A stretch of 64,000 nt of DNA from contig OZ024792.1 in assembly GCA_964017065.1 (NCBI GenBank), positions 1,363,363 to 1,427,362 on the forward strand, read 5' to 3'. Below the pieces are notes generated by a model. The model saw nothing but the letters and a program-made list of their open reading frames with translations, made no database searches and was not told the DNA's origin. The translations under genes and the position numbers were made by a program. Of this stretch, positions 13,201 through 28,200 are shown one piece after another. Position 1 is the first letter of the stretch. Each line of letters begins with the position of its first letter. Source of the DNA: Haliclona indistincta (Eukaryota > Porifera > Demospongiae > Haplosclerida > Chalinidae).

Positions 13201-16200
13201 GAACAACTTACCATTGCAAGATCTCCAAGCAGCTAATGTGAGACAATATGTGCCTGACACGACTGCTCCTCAGCTACAAGAGTTTGACTTGGACATGGAC
13301 TCCGGAATACTGTACTTCCGGTTCTCAGAAACGGTCAACGGTCAGATGCTTGTGGCTTCCGAGATCTCTCTGCAGTCAGTTCCAAGTTCTTCTGCAGCTG
13401 TTAATTTTACTGACTACACTCTTGGTAGAGATACCTTCACGAGCTCCAGTGGTCTCACTCCCAACGTCACTCTCCAGATACGAATAATGGATCTGAACGA
13501 AATCAAGCGACTCACCCAGCTTGCTATATCCACAGACACTACATACCTGTTCATCACCATGGATACAGTGGTGGATACTAAAGGTAACAGAGTGTCGGCG
13601 ATCAGATCAAACGATGCTTTGAGAGTGACAAACTACAGTGAAGACACCACTTCACCTCGACTAGTGTCGTACACATTCGATCTTGATGCTGACATGCTAG
13701 TTCTCACCTTTGATGAGACAGTGAGTGGAAGCACGATGGATGAGACAGCTCTCGTGCTTCAGGAGAGAAAGAACGTGTTTCTTCCTGAGCAGCTCTATCG
13801 CTTGGTCAACAGCAGTCATGACGTGAATGAAACGACAGAGATCACCGTTTATTTCTCATTCGAGGACAGCAATAACATCAAGAATCGCACCAACATTGCT
13901 ACTCAGTTTTGGAACACGTACGTCTCGTTCAATGATCTATTGATCAATGATACTAACAGCAATCGCGTTGTGCCGATCAGCAACTTATCAGCACTGGCTG
14001 TCTCTGAGATTCTGTTTACACCTGACACCACAAGACCAGTTATGACCAACTTTTCTCTGAACATCAGTTCAGGCATTCTCTCGCTCTCTTTCACCGAAAT
14101 AGTCAATGTTGACACTCTCCAACTATCTCTGCTTACTCTTCGGAAGTCACCAGCTCCCAGTAGTAGTGAGAGGACTTTGACAGGCGGTGAAATATTAACA
14201 CCGAACAATGCCTTCATTGATATTCAACTGAGCGATGCAGACTTGAACTACATTAAGAGTGTCCGGAGTCTTGCGACACTTTCAAACAACACCTTTCTCT
14301 CTTTCCCACCAAGCTTTCTCAGAGACATGGCTGACCTTGATATCGTCCCAGCTACCCAGTCTTCTCCCTTACCTGTTCGTGAATTTACACCAGATACTAT
14401 TCCTCCTGAGCTTTTGTCCTTCTCACTCGACTTGTCTAGTGAGGAACTTCGACTCACATTCACCGAAGCAGTTGATCCTTTCTCACTCGACCTCACAGAG
14501 CTCACCTTCCAGAGCTCTGCATTGGACGAGAACTCTTCATCGGTACAGACTTACACTCTGACTGGAGGCGTGGTCGAGACGGGATACCAGCCACTTGTGG
14601 TGGTATCTTTGTCAGATGCTGATCTTAACCAGATGAAAAAGATGCTTGATCTAATCACTGAAACTAGCAACACTCATCTCTCCTTCTCTTCCTTGCTAAT
14701 ACATGACATGAACTATAATCCAGTCGTACCTATCAACCCAGACTCACCTCAGCGTGTCTCTGTCTATCTCAGAGATGCAGTCTCTCCTCTGCTAACCAGC
14801 TATTCTGTTAGTCTCTTCAATGATACCATCTTGTTCACTTTCTCTGAGACAGTGGATGTCAGCTCGTTCGATGTATCACAGATTGTATTGCAAGGAGCAG
14901 CTATGAATAGCATAGACAGTGTCAGACTTACCGAGGGTACGCTATTGTCTTTGAATGACACCATCATCGCACTCAGGCTGTCTCGAACTGATCTAAACAA
15001 TCTGAAGAGAGAAGCTGGTGTGGGTACATCAGCCAGTAACACCTTCCTCTCCCTGTCCTCATCTCTTGTCCGTGACATGGCAGGCAACTCAGTAGTGACC
15101 ATTCCTATATCTTCTGCTAGAAGAGCTGACGTGTTTGTAAGAGACTCACGGCATCCAGTACTGGAGATGTTCGATGTGGACATGAACACTGGAAGAATTG
15201 TATTGTACTTCAATGAGACAGTGAACACCTCGTCTCTTCTTCTCAATCATCTTGTGCTTCTCTCTGATTCTAACTCCTCGACTAGCTATCAGATTACCGG
15301 CGGCACAAAGCTCACTACCACGGACGAACCTGTTTTGAATGTTGAGTTCAGTTTTGATGATTTGAACAACATCACGTCTCTGCCTGTCTGCACGTCACCT
15401 CTGGACTGCTATCTATCACTCCAACCACTGGCTTTAGTGGACATGGTTGGTAACCCGAACATTCCAATCTACAACTTTGATCCTCAGCTAGTCCGCAATT
15501 ACACCTTTGACGAGACTCCTCCTCGCATTGTTGCCGTAGAAACACTTGATCTGAACATTGGTCAGCTTGTGCTTCGGTTCAGTGAAACAGTCAATGTGGA
15601 CAGTCTCGACTACACAGCCATTACACTACAGAGCTACTTCAGAAATCCTCAAGCTACATTCACTCTCTCTGGCGGGGACAGTGACTCTGATAATGGTACT
15701 CTGGTGGAGATAGATTTGCTGCTGGAAGACGTCATTGCTCTTAAAGAAGATGATCGAGTGTGCTCAAACATCAACAACTGTTGGTTGACAGCTACAGAAG
15801 ACACTCTAGTGGACATGAATGATAACAAGTTAATGCCGCTAACTGATGGAAATGCACTGGATGCTAAGATCTTCATTGATGACACTGTTCCTCCAGTTCT
15901 GTTGAACTACTCACTTAATATGGACACTGGTGCCTTTGCACTCACATTTGACGAGCCTGTGAGAACATCCACGCTTGATCTCACTCGTGTGTACCTCCAA
16001 CCAGCTCCCAACTCGTCCATGTTTGTGCGGTTAATGGAAGCATCAAGCACCAGCCCCAATGGGCTAGTAGTTGAGGTGCAGTTCACTAAGACCCAAATTG
16101 ACGCCATCAAATCCACCGAGTTTATCAAATCAGCTGATGACACATATTTGAGACTGGACAGCGCCACCATAGTTGATGTGACTGTTCGCAATCCGAACCA

Positions 16201-19200
16201 AGTAGTAGCTATCGATAACGGCATGGCTATGCCTGTCAGTGACTTCACACCAGACACCACTGATCCAATGCTAGTTGACTTCAGTATAGACTTTTCATCA
16301 GAGACGATCACTCTGACATTTGATGAGCCTGTGCGTCCATCCACCTTTGATGCTACTCAGCTGTCAATTCAGTCTGCTCCTGAACTGATGGCTGGATTCA
16401 CTGCTGAGTCTGTCTCTCTCACTGGTGGGTTGATCACAGCTGCTGATGGTGTGCTGGTGTTCTCTTTAGAGTTCAACAAACCTGACAACCTTGCTCTGAA
16501 GCTTAACTACCAGCTTGCAACGGGAACGAACGACACCTATATCTCCTTCAGCTCAGCTCTAGTCACAGACATGAGCAGTAATCCTGTCACCGATATTCTT
16601 TCAAGTGAAGCAGTCTCTGTCAACACCAATGGTTTCACAGTCGACACATCTCTGGCATATCTCGAGAATTTCATGCTAGACTTGAACCTTGGTCAACTGA
16701 CTCTCACATTCACTGACGTTGTATTTCCCGGCACATTCAGACCAGAGTTTGTCAGCATCCAAGATGCAGCAATGGCTATGACGGTTGTGAGGCTGACTGA
16801 CATTAGTAGCACTAACAGTTCTGATGGCTACCTCGTAGTGGTTGACATCGGCAGACAAGATCTGAACTCTATCAAGCTACTGACTGATCTTGCAACTAAT
16901 GCAAGCAACACTTACTTGTCAGTTGGTGCTAATGTAGTACGAGATCAGCAAATGAGTGCAGTCATTCCTGTGGTTGATGGCAGTGCGAGAGTGACGTTAG
17001 GCTACATACCCGATACCACCCGACCTCTGCTCGAGGAGTTCACACTGGATCTCAACACAGGACTGCTCACACTGGGATTCTCTGAGACAGTGATGGCGGA
17101 GACACTTGACGTCACGAAAATAACACTACTGAATCAGCGTTCACTGGGCCTCAACTCCACTGTCCACTTGCAGCTGTCCAACAGCACCTATCCAATCGGG
17201 TCGAGGACCTTCAGTAGCAATGGTGCCTCCATTGTTGTGTCTCTTGGTTCTGATGATCTCAATGAGCTCAAGAGACTCACATCACTTGGAACGACTCTTG
17301 ACAACACTTACATCAGCTTTGCTGCTGAAGGGATTATCGATATGGTGAACCTATCCAACGAGGAGACTCCTATTGAGACTGCCATTCAGTTGAAGAACAT
17401 AACTGCAGATCGGACCAGTCCAAGACTTGAGAGGTTCTCGTTGAATATGACAGAGGGCATAGTGTACTTGACCTTCTCAGAGACTGTGAATACGAGTTCT
17501 CTGAATGTCAATGGTATCATTATACAAACCATGGCGTCGTTCTACCCAAGAGGTGTTCAACTAAGAGCTGACAGAGGGTCACACACCACAACTCCTGATG
17601 CAGTTGTAGTGGCTGTTCAAATCGGTCGAGATGACCTCAATGACATCAAGCGTGATCGCTCCTTAGCTACGTCAGTGTCTGATACATACATCTCCATGGA
17701 TACCACTGTTGTCAGGGACATGTCTGGCAACAGGAACACCATTATATTTAGTCCACAGGCTATGCAAGCTGCTGAGTTCTTCCCAGATTTGAAGGCACCG
17801 TTTCTTCTGGGATTCGATCTCGACTTGAACACTGGAGAACTCACTCTCACATTTGATGAAACGGTGGAGAGCTCCAGTCTGCTAATAGCTGAGATAACCA
17901 TTCAAAATGTCAACGACTCATCCAGTAGAGAGATCCAGTCTAGTTCCGGTTCTGGTCTGGTATCAGGATCAGGCTCTGGTGACTCCTTCACTCTTGTCGT
18001 GGTGCAGTCTCGTCGGCTTATCGCTGGAGACCTACCTCTGCTATCAACTTCCTCATCTGGGGACGACCCCGTCATTGTGATCAATTTGGGAGAACATGAC
18101 TTGAATGAAATCAAGCGTCTCCCTCAGCTTGCTACCAATGAAAGCAACACCTTCATCTCTCTCACTACACAGCTCGTGCAAGACATGAACGGCAACAACG
18201 TCTCGCAAGTTCCTACCACTGACGCCATCATGGTATCAAATCTAGTGCTGGATACTAATCCACCGTCTCTAAGACACTTCAACCTCGATATGGACTTAGG
18301 GCAGATCACTCTCAGCTTCAATGAGACAGTTGACAGAGGAACCGTTGTCCCTACTAATATATTCTTTAGGTCACACCGATCGGCTAGTCAGGAGTACAGA
18401 CTAACTGGAGGCTACACTTTTGAGAATAGCTCTTTTGCTGTTGTAGTCGTCTTTCAGATAACCACTGATGATCTTAACATGATCAAATCTGATCCATCTC
18501 TCTTGACTGGTACAGTTGATTCGTTCATCAGATTCGAGTTAGGCGCTATCAGGGATGTCTTTGGTAATCCCATTGAGACACTTCCAGCTGCGATGGCCGT
18601 GCAGGTGACCAACTTTACTGCTGACACGACCTCTCCAGAACTAGTCAGCTTTGACCTGGACATGAACACTACTACTCTGACACTGTATTTCGATGAGTCT
18701 GTCAATGCTAGTACTCTGAATGTGGCTGGAATCGGTCTGCAGCAGTTTGAAGACCGTCTTGGTCAGCATCATGTTCTTTCACCTCCATCCTACACTGACA
18801 GCAGATTTGAGACATCTGTTGATGTACATCTCTCACGCTCTGATGCAAACGAGATCAAAAGATTGACTGAGCTGGCGTCGAATGCTAGCAACACTTTCCT
18901 GTCTCTGCAAGACTTTACTATTCAAGATATGAATGATAACTATGTCGTAGAAATCGAGACCAGCTCTGCTCTGAATATCTCTATGTACACCATTGACTAC
19001 ACCAGACCAGTTTTATACAATTTCACTCTGGACCTCGACGCTAACCAACTTATTCTCACTTTTGATGAGACTGTACAAGCTGATACACTTCTCTACAACA
19101 GACTCACTCTCCACTCAGACTTGGACCTAGCCATCTTCCCCAAGATTACTCTGAGCGGAGGAACTCTTCTATCGGACAACAATCATGTCGTGGCGTTCAC

Positions 19201-22200
19201 ACTCACCAGATTCGACAAAGACTACATCAAGCTGCATCCTGAGATTGGCACATCTCTCAGCAACACTTACCTGACCATTCTTGACAATGCTGTTCGAGAT
19301 GTTAGCAGTGTTTCAAATGGACTGATCGGTTCAACTGTGCCTGTCTCAAATATCATTCCAGACCGCACGAGCCCAAGACTAGTCCAATTCAAGGTCGACA
19401 TGAACTCTGGAATCCTGACTCTCTTATTCAGTGAACCAGTGAATTCCTCTACATTCAACCCAGCTGGTCTAACTTGCCAAGATAGTCGCCGCTCTAGAAC
19501 AGGAGTTCAACTCACTGCTGATAGCCGACCAATTTCTTCCAATGGTCTCTCTATTGAGATTCGTCTTTCTTCGGCTGACTTGAACGAAATCAAGCGAATT
19601 GATGTTCTCTTTACAGACATCAGTACCTCTTACGTGACGGTGACTCCACTTCTCATACAAGACACCAGCGGTAATCCTGTTGTGCCGATAAGGAATGGAG
19701 CAGCTCTGATGGCGTCAGCTTATGTTGAAGACTCAGGCCGTCCATCACTCATCATGTACAATCTTGACATGGACACCGGTACTGTCATGTTCTACATATC
19801 AGAGACTGTCAACGTGTCTACATTTGACTGCACAGAGCTGACCTTCTCTTCCACAGACGACTGCATTAACAGCTACACACTCACCGGCTGTGTTGTAAAC
19901 ACTACTAACGTCACATATGATAGCGTTGACGTGGGAACCAGCGGGAGTGGCAGTACGGACTATGGATCAGCTGCAAAGTGGATCACTACCTATCACTATT
20001 CTACTCAGTTCACCTTTACTATACTCCATGAGGATCTCAACGCCATCAAGGCTCAGAGGATTGCAGACCAACCCTCGTCAACATACATATCCTTTTCTGA
20101 GGATTTGATACTGGATCAGAACGACCTCCCTATACAACCAGTCAACTGCTCAGACATGGCTAAGGGTATTGATATCAGCCGCTACACTCCGGACACCTCA
20201 CCTCCTGTGGCAGTGAGTTTCAATCTGTCCATCGATGCAGCTGAGCTTATCATTAGCTTCTCTGAGACTGTTGATCCTAACTCGCTCCTGGTAACCGGTA
20301 TCACACTGCAGAATGGTCTAAACGTGTCAGACATTGAATTCCAGTCTCATCAGCTTGGGGTAGACATGTTGGGGACTCGGACTGACAACGGAAACACAGA
20401 CGTCCTCACAATCTTGCTCGGTCGAGAAGATCTCAACATCATCAAGAAGTTGAGTCAACTTGCTGTCTCCATGGACACGAGTTATCTATCGCTCACCAAT
20501 CTCACCATTGACGACATGAAGATGAATCCGCTTGTCAGTATTCCACCAGAAGAGGCTCTTCAAGTGACTTACTTTGAACCAGACATGACTCCTCCGTTGA
20601 TCGTAAGCTATTCTCTTGACATGGATGAGGGTCAAGTTGTGATCACCTTCGACGAAACTGTGAATCTGACTACGTTCAACTTCAGCAGGTTGTCTCTGCA
20701 GGTCGTTCATGATCTTGACCAGTTGATGGAGCTACTACAGAGCAATTCCAGTGACAACTCGTCCTCACCATTGATGAGTAGCGGGTCAGGTCAACTGAAT
20801 CCAGCTGACTATGAATCGTGTGACTTACTCTCTTATCAGCTCACAGGAGGAGCAGTCACTACTGAAGAGAATGGTCCGGTGGTGGTCTTCAACTTGACTA
20901 GATTTGATCTGAACAATGTCAAACGCGAGACTTGTCTCGCTACTGCAGTTGACAACACCTACCTTAGTGTGAAAATGGATTTTGTGCTTGATATGAACAG
21001 AAATGGAATCAGTACGATCTACCAGAATGCTTCTCGTCAAGTCAGTGTCTTCACTCAGGACAGGAAAAGTCCGTTCCTGCTCTCTTTCAACCTGGACTTG
21101 AGCTCTGAAATCCTCACGCTCTTCTTTGACGAGACAGTCAACGCCAGCTCTCTCCAACCTGACCAGCTCATCTTCCAAGCTGAACCAGTGGTCATCATCA
21201 GATACAATGTGACCTTCTTGAACACCACAGCTGACAACACCTCGATGGTGAACGGCACAGATAGTACCAATGCAACAACCAACGCCACTGACACGTTCTA
21301 CACCGAGAGCTTTGAGAATATCACTGTAGTAGTCAACTATACCTTGACGGGAGGTCAGCTCGCTCCTGCTGGAGACGATCCTACTTTATATTTTAGACTG
21401 AGCAAGTTTGATCTGAATAACCTCAAAGCAATCACTGATCTGCTCACAGATAACACCAATACTTACCTTACCCTGTCAAGCTCCTTCATCAGTGACATGA
21501 ACAGCAACTCTATTACTGAGATAACAGAGCTCGATCCTCTTCCTGTGACTAACTTTACCGAAGATCTGGTCAATCCTCGACTTGTGTCATTTGATCTCGA
21601 TTTAGACAGCAATGAGCTGTCACTGACCTTTGATGAAACTGTGAACACTGCAAGTATCAACCTGGCAGCCATTACTCTTGTCTCTGATCAGAGCACTGTG
21701 CCTGCTGAAGTGTGGAGCTTGTCATCAGGCAATGGAAGCATGTACAGTCGAACACAGAGTCCAAACCAGCCGTTGGTGCTTATCGAGATTGGGTACCTGG
21801 ACATGAACATGATCCGTAAGCTCCAGGAGCTAGCTATCAGCAATGACACCACTTTCATTGCTATCGACAGCTCAGCGATTGTCGATATGAACAATAACTC
21901 TGTAGTTACTGTGCCCTACAGCTCTGCCATTCCTGTGAGGATCTTCACAAACGATGAAACTCTTCCTTATCTGGTGAGGTATGAACTTGACATGGATCAA
22001 GGCTTGCTTACACTGCTGTTCTCTGAGACAGTTAATGCAAGCTCTCTTGTTATCGAGGAGCTCTTGCTTCAGAACCTCTCTCTAGCCTCCGGCAGTGTGC
22101 TAGGCGTCTACAACAGCACTTCATCTTCAGAGGACAGTGACACTCTCTACATCACCTTCGGAATTGACTTTGAGAACCATCTCAAGCGAGTAGACGACCT

Positions 22201-25200
22201 TGCAACAAATATGAACGACACTTTCTTGTCTTTCCCTTCAACTGCACTCTCTGACATGGCTGAAAATGAAGTCACTGAAATCACAAACAACTCTGCAAGA
22301 CCTGTGTTCCTTTACACTTCTGATACTACTGATCCTAAACTAGTTGCCTTTGACTTGGATATGAATCGCGGGATCATCATGCTAAGTTTTGACGAAACCG
22401 TTCGTGTGAGCACGATCAATACTACAGAGATTACCCTATCTCAGTTCACTTACACTGTCTCTGATTTAGCATCTTCAGGCAGCGGCTCAGGTCAGCTCCA
22501 GCCTGAGTACTATACATTGACTGGAGGTGATGTGCAGCTGTTTGACTACCATGTCGTGCAGATAAACATCACTTTGTATGATCTCAATGAAATCAAGAAA
22601 CTAAGACAACTTGCAACGTCTGAAAACAATACGCACATTCTCTTCAACTCGACTGTTCTGGAAGACATGGCTGGTAACACCGTCACAAGGATTGGAGAGG
22701 GAGAAGGACAGCCTGTCCAGGTGTTTACCCCCGACACAACGGCGCCTGACGTCGTCTCTTACCATCTAGACGTGAACCAGGGCATGCTTAGGATATCATT
22801 CACAGAGACGGTTGATCTTGACACACTTGTCATTGCTGGTTCGATCGCCTTCTATAACTCAAGTGACTTCACAGGAGCAGTCTATGTGCTTGAAGACAGT
22901 ACAACTAACTCAACAGACGGTCCAGAGGTGGTAATCCAATTGAGCGAGAATGATTTGAATAAACTCAAGTTCATCAGACAGCTAGCTTATAATCAGGCTA
23001 GCACATTCTTGTTCCTCAATGACAGTATTGACGATATGGTCGGCAACACCATCACACCTCTATACCAGGGTCTGAATGAGACTAGACCAGCTAACATGTT
23101 CACTACTGACTTTACTCCTCCTCTTCTGTTGTCTTACGATCTTGATGTTGACTCAGGCCGGCTTCATCTGACCTTCTCTGAAGTGGTGGATGACATTGCT
23201 GAGCCAAGCTTCACATTCTTGAGCGCTAGGAACGAGACAAACACCACAATTTCATTTTCACTCACAGGGTCAAGAAACGTTGATGGTCCCTCTCTTCTAC
23301 CAGAAGGGCCTGGTCACCCACCCCAACTAACCATCACACTGTCAGCTGAGGACTTGAACGAGATAAAGCGGCTGACTGGTCTCGCCTACTCACTTGACTC
23401 CACCTTCCTGTCAATCGACGAATTTGCCGCGACAGATGCTTTTGGTAACATGGTGACTGAAATAGACACAGAAGACTCACTGCCAGTGACAACATGGACT
23501 CCGGACACCACTGACCCAGTACTGCTCAACTACAGCTTTGATGCAAACATGGGAACTCTTCGTTTCACGTTTGATGAAACAGTTGACGTGTCTACGTTCA
23601 ACGCCACTTCTCTCACTGTCGTGAACAACTTGACTTCATCAGAGTACACAGTACAGTACCGACCACCAAGCGGAGGAGCTCTGCTGTCTATGAACGACTC
23701 CACTATTGTAGAGCTGGTGCTGTCCAATGATGATTTGAACGAGATCAAAATCATTACGGATCTTGCTACTAGTAGACAAAGCACGTTTCTGACGATGCCA
23801 GCCGAGACAGTACTAGACATGAACCGCAACACATTGAATGTGTCCAATCTACCTATCCAGACTTACCAGTATGTGAACGACACAACTCAGCCTGAACTAC
23901 GATCTTTCAGTCTTGACATGGACACTGGAGTGCTGATGTTATCGTTCACCGAGAGTGTTAACATCTCTTCGCTTGACTTCACACAAATTATGTTCCAGTC
24001 ATCTCAAGTTGCTAACACTACGTCCAACTACTCCTTCTACATCCTGCAAGATCTTGGACTGGGTTATCCTGAAGGAACACTCACCAACAGCACAGATGGT
24101 CCTGTGATAGTTCTTTACCTTGGACTAACTGATACAAACGAACTCAAGAGAAGGTTTGGATTAGCAAGAGCTGAGTTCGATACCTTTATCTCTTTCAGTG
24201 GAGCTCTAGTACGGGACATGGTCAGCTTGTCTGTAGTTGAGATTCCTGAAGATGACGCCTTGCAAGTGACTAGTTATAGCTCTGATGTGACCAATCCATC
24301 ACTGCTCAGGTTCAACTTTGATCTGAACGAAGGCCTGCTCACTGCTACCTTTGATGAGACTGTTGAAGCTCTCACCCTCAGGAACAGCTTCATCGTGTTT
24401 CATAACACCTCCAGCTCCACTCCGAGAGACTCCTTTGAGCTCAGAATGGGACAGGCTAATGATTACGATGACCCTGTCCTGGTATTTCCTGTCATATTTG
24501 AGGATCTCAATCAGATAAAAATTCGTAGACAGCTTGCTACCATGCTGAGTAACACCTTTCTTGAACTGAAAGCCGGTGCTGTTTTTGACACTGCTCTGGC
24601 AGCAAACCCTTCCAATGCTGTCACTCTACAAGTCACCAATTTCACAGACGATACAACTCGGCCTAGACTGACAACATGGGAAGTTGACGTCAACTCTAGC
24701 ACCCTCTACCTCAATTTTGACGAGCCTGTTGATCAGCTGACTCTTCGACCAGACCAGATTACGTTCCAGAACTCGCCAGTTAGATCCAGTAATCCTGATC
24801 ACTACTACACGCTGACTACAGGTCCTACGACAAGCAGTGATGGACTGCTCACTGTGATACGAATCAGTGTAGATGATCTCAACGCAATCAAGCTGAGACC
24901 TGGTCTGCTAGTGAGTCCTGAAACCAGTTACATCGCCTTCACTGAGGACCTCATAAAAGATATGAGAGGCAACAATATCGTCCCTATCAACAGCACAAAC
25001 GCGTCCAATGCTGATGTTATTGTAATCGATGCTACTCGACCAAACCTTGCCGAGTTCCACCTGGACATGGACTCCTCCAGACTGCACTTGACATTCCCGG
25101 AGACTATCAATGCTTCTAGTATCAACTTTACCTCATTTGTGCTGCAGGCAGACTCCCATGTCATCTCGGAGCAGATGTACTATCGACTAACAGGAGGAAG

Positions 25201-28200
25201 CCTCGAGTCGTACAACGACAGCACAACCATTACTATCATTATCACGTTAGAGGACCTCAACAACATCAAGGCACAAAAGATAGCTACATCCACTGCAACC
25301 TCTTGGTTGGTGGTGGACTCTTATGGTATCATGGATATGAATGATCTACCATTACAGCCTCTTAGGAATGGTATTAATGCTCAACAAGCCTCACGGTACA
25401 CCATTGACACAACCAGACCTGTATTGGAGAGCTTCTTGCTAGACCTTGACGATGGCGTGTTGACTCTCAACTTCTCCGAGACTGTCATGGCTAGCTCCTT
25501 CAACACCACCACCATTACTATGCTAAGTAGTGTCGGAGCAACTGATAGCTTAGAGATGTACACAATTACTCGACCAGGGGTCAAGTCTCTTGATGACGAC
25601 CCCACCATTACTGTCACTCTAAACAACTTTGATCTCAATGAGTTGAAGAGGAGACCTAGTCTAGCGACCTCGGTTAGCAACACGTTTATTTCAGTACAAG
25701 CCAGCACTGTCAATGACATGCAATACAATTACTTAGTGCCGATAAAACCAGAGGCTGCCCTCAGAGTTGCAGCTGTCATTTCTGATACGTCCCCGCCTGT
25801 ACCGACATCTTTCACCTTTGATATGGACACTGGAACACTCAACATCACTTTTGATGAAACTATAAACGCCACTTCTCTCCAGACAACTGGCATCACTCTC
25901 AAGAACACCTTCCAGAGTTTGCAGCTGACTGGAGGCTTTGTGGTCGGTTGCTATAGTGACGTCCTCACAATGATACTCAATGACCTTGACACCAATCTCT
26001 TGAAGCGTCTGACGACTCTCTGCTCTCAGCCAAACAGCAACTGCAGCTTTGAACTAGCCAGTGACTCCATTGCTGATATGTCTGGTAATCTCAATGAAGA
26101 CTCCAACGTCACTCAAGCAATGTTGCTGACGGCAGATACTACCAGACCTCGGCTGATATACTTTAGTCTTGACTTGACCCTCGAAATACTGTCACTGACT
26201 TTCGACGAGTATGTTGCTATTCCTAGCAGCGGACCAGCTGTTCAAAACATAGCTCTTCTAGCAACCAGCTTCGAGTTTGATGTCTACGCTAACAACACCA
26301 TGAGTATAAATATTGATGAGAACGATCAGAACTCGTACTGTGGTGTGCCGAGGGCGTTCACTCTTGGTGTTTACCAGATAAACCGGTTGAGTGGGTCTGT
26401 ACTAGCTCCAGGGCACCCACCGTTACTGGACATTGCTCTGACAGACAAAGACTTGAACATTCTCAAGAGTCTTGAGAGCGTTGCAACCATGAAGGAGAAC
26501 ACATACCTTTGGATCACTGCTGGAGCTGTTCAAGACCCTTTTGCTAACAATCTCATCGGTATTGACTCCAGCAACGCTCTCAGAGCTAGATCGTTCATAG
26601 CCGACACCATCAACCCAGAGCTAGTGGACTTCTCTCTCGACATGAACACAGGCACACTAGAGCTAACCTTCTCTGAGAGTGTTAACAGAACCAGTCTCAA
26701 TACCACAGGCATTACTCTTCAAGCAGACTCAAGTGGTTCTTCCTCGTACACTCTTACTGGAGGGTCGTCTACCACATGCAATGCTCCTGTCATTACCATC
26801 TCCTTGTCTGAAGAGGACCTCAATGAACTGAAGAGCTTGACTACTATTGCAACCAGCGAGATTGACACCTTCATTTCCCTACAAAGTTACACCATTACAG
26901 ACCAGAACAGGAACCCGCTTGTTGCTATTCCAAGTAGCGCAGCAAGACAGGTGGACATGTTCACTGCTGATGACAACCGTCCAGCACTTCTGTCATACAC
27001 TCTCGACATGAACACTGGTCAAATCCTCCTCACCTTCAACGAAACTGTTCGCAGCTCATCATTTGAGCCAGACCTACTCACTCTCAGTAACTCTGCTAAC
27101 ATCTCTATCGTAAATTTCACACTATCGGACACTGGTGAGCGTCAAGGGATCGACAACACTACAGTGACGTACACACTCAGTGTTGCTGACCAGAACGAGA
27201 TCAAGAGAATCGATCTCTGCACCTTTGCTGCCTCTGGGTCAGACTGCTACCTCACTTTCCCCAACGAAACCATCAATGATATGTCAGACTTTCCTGTCAT
27301 CCCAATCGAGGACGGCGATGGACATCTAGTGAGTCAATACATACCAGATCAGACTCCGCCCATGCTTGTCTTCTTTGCCGTCAACATGTCACTGGGAAAT
27401 GTCACTCTCAGCTTCTCTGAGACAGTCAACATCAGCATGTTCAATTTCACAGCAATCAGACTGAGAGAGTCCGGTACAGCTGCTGCTCTTTTCAACTACA
27501 GACTCACTGGAGGAACGCTTGTGACTACTGAAAATGGTCTAACCATCGATTTCTACTTTGCTCAAGAAGATCTAGAGTTTCTGAGACGTGAGGAGCTTCT
27601 TTATTCGTCTGTGACCAGCACTTATATATCAACTGAGCCAGCCACAGTATTGGACATGTCCAGCAACCAACTAGCACCTGAAGAGTTCTTCATGGTGACG
27701 AATTATACAGCAGACACTGTTCCTCCTCAGATTGTGGGCGCTGTACTCGACATGGACAGAGGCTCTCTGCTTCTCACATTCAGTGAGACAGTTGATTCTG
27801 GTGCCCTCAGTATTCCCACTGTTCTGATGTTTGTCAATGCTCCAGTAAACACCACTTCTTCCTACATATTCCAAGGTGGTACTGTACCGGAGCCCTCAGA
27901 AAACACCACTGCAGCAATCATATTTGGTACCGATGACTATCTTGAACTCCTAGCCAGAGAGACTTTGGCTGTTTCCATCAATTCATCTTTTATCACACAG
28001 ACCAGTCCATTGGTTGACGATACTGCTATGAATCCACTTGTCATTGACACGCCATTCCAAGTGACAGAGTTTATACCTGACGAAACAGACCCCACACTCA
28101 CTGAGTTCATTGAGCTTAATCTTGAAACACGCTCGCTGAGGTTCATGTTCAGCGAAGCAGTTGACATCTCTACTGCAAACGGCAGCCACTTTACTATTCA